Assembly: GCA_003224135.1 (NCBI GenBank)
Contig: QHYO01000406.1
Coordinates: forward strand, 1-7,149
Origin: Acidobacteriota bacterium
Lineage (GTDB): Bacteria; Acidobacteriota; Terriglobia; Acidiferrales; UBA7541
Length of the DNA stretch: 7,149 bases
Direction of reading: 5' to 3'
Position 1 is the stretch's first letter, and every line of letters begins with the position of its first letter. The notes beneath the pieces were generated by a model that saw nothing but the letters and a program-made list of their open reading frames with translations, did no database searches and was not told the origin of the DNA. A program made the position numbers and the translations under genes. This document shows positions 7,018 through 7,149 of this stretch, in pieces.

Positions 7018-7149
7018 ACGACTGCTCAATTCACCCGAAGCCTTACGCTTGGCGAACGGCTTCCTGTAAGTTTTCGAACCGGTAGGGTGCTAATCACGCA
7101 GGAGTCTGTTCACGCATGCCCTCAGCGTTGACGCGCAGCGCTGGAGTTA

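Larger units (their letters stand above)
6206..7149. other. Gene-poor region upstream of sorA
   Basis: About 940 bp without a gene I can support. Besides the sorA promoter and RBS it holds the inverted repeat at 6288-6304, the alternating tract at 6475-6492 and the structured segment at 6900-7017. Open frames of 70-105 codons exist on both strands between 6533 and 7131, overlapping each other, without recognisable domains or convincing starts. The right edge may approach another gene, but too little is visible. Confidence 0.55.

Noticed and set aside
7116..7149. Possible start of a plus-strand gene running off the right edge (ATG at 7116, AGGAG at 7100-7104)
   Set aside because: Only 11 codons are visible and the spacing of 11 nt is long; it cannot be told from chance.

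Overview
The window looks like a piece of an Acidobacteriota chromosome of moderate GC. The main reason is the large outer-membrane protein at 180-3608. It has the layout common in that phylum: a signal peptide, a carboxypeptidase-regulatory-like domain, a TonB plug and a long beta-barrel. The sulfite-dehydrogenase pair on the other strand is found in many phyla and does not narrow the host further.

Layout from left to right. Bases 1-105 may be the last 34 codons of an unidentified gene. A complete Oar-like TonB-dependent receptor (+ strand, 180-3608) follows, with its start set by a clear ribosome binding site. Bases 3609-4482 hold no convincing gene. They do contain a clean 3' half of a tRNA-Ala(UGC) on the minus strand (3697-3742), cut at the 5' edge of the anticodon loop. 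Beside it are a 7-bp hairpin and a perfect tandem 11-bp repeat. This resembles the attachment-site scar of an integrative element, followed by unrecognisable, possibly decayed sequence. Bases 4483-6205 carry a two-gene minus-strand operon: sorA (Tat-exported molybdenum sulfite dehydrogenase) and sorB (its periplasmic c-type cytochrome), 13 bp apart, with a candidate promoter upstream and a weak candidate terminator downstream. Bases 6206-7149 contain no gene I can support. They hold an 18-bp alternating purine-pyrimidine tract and a compact 118-bp structured segment bounded by a perfect 13-bp inverted repeat (6900-7017).

SorA and SorB would act together in the periplasm, oxidising sulfite to sulfate and passing electrons to the respiratory chain through the SorB haem. 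The receptor is convergent with this operon and probably independent of it. If the tRNA half is an attachment scar, the usual geometry puts the integrated element to its right, so sorAB might sit in an island; the window cannot prove this. I found no evidence of a wholly new multi-gene system. The least explained parts are the tRNA scar with its neighbours and the structured segment at 6900-7017.
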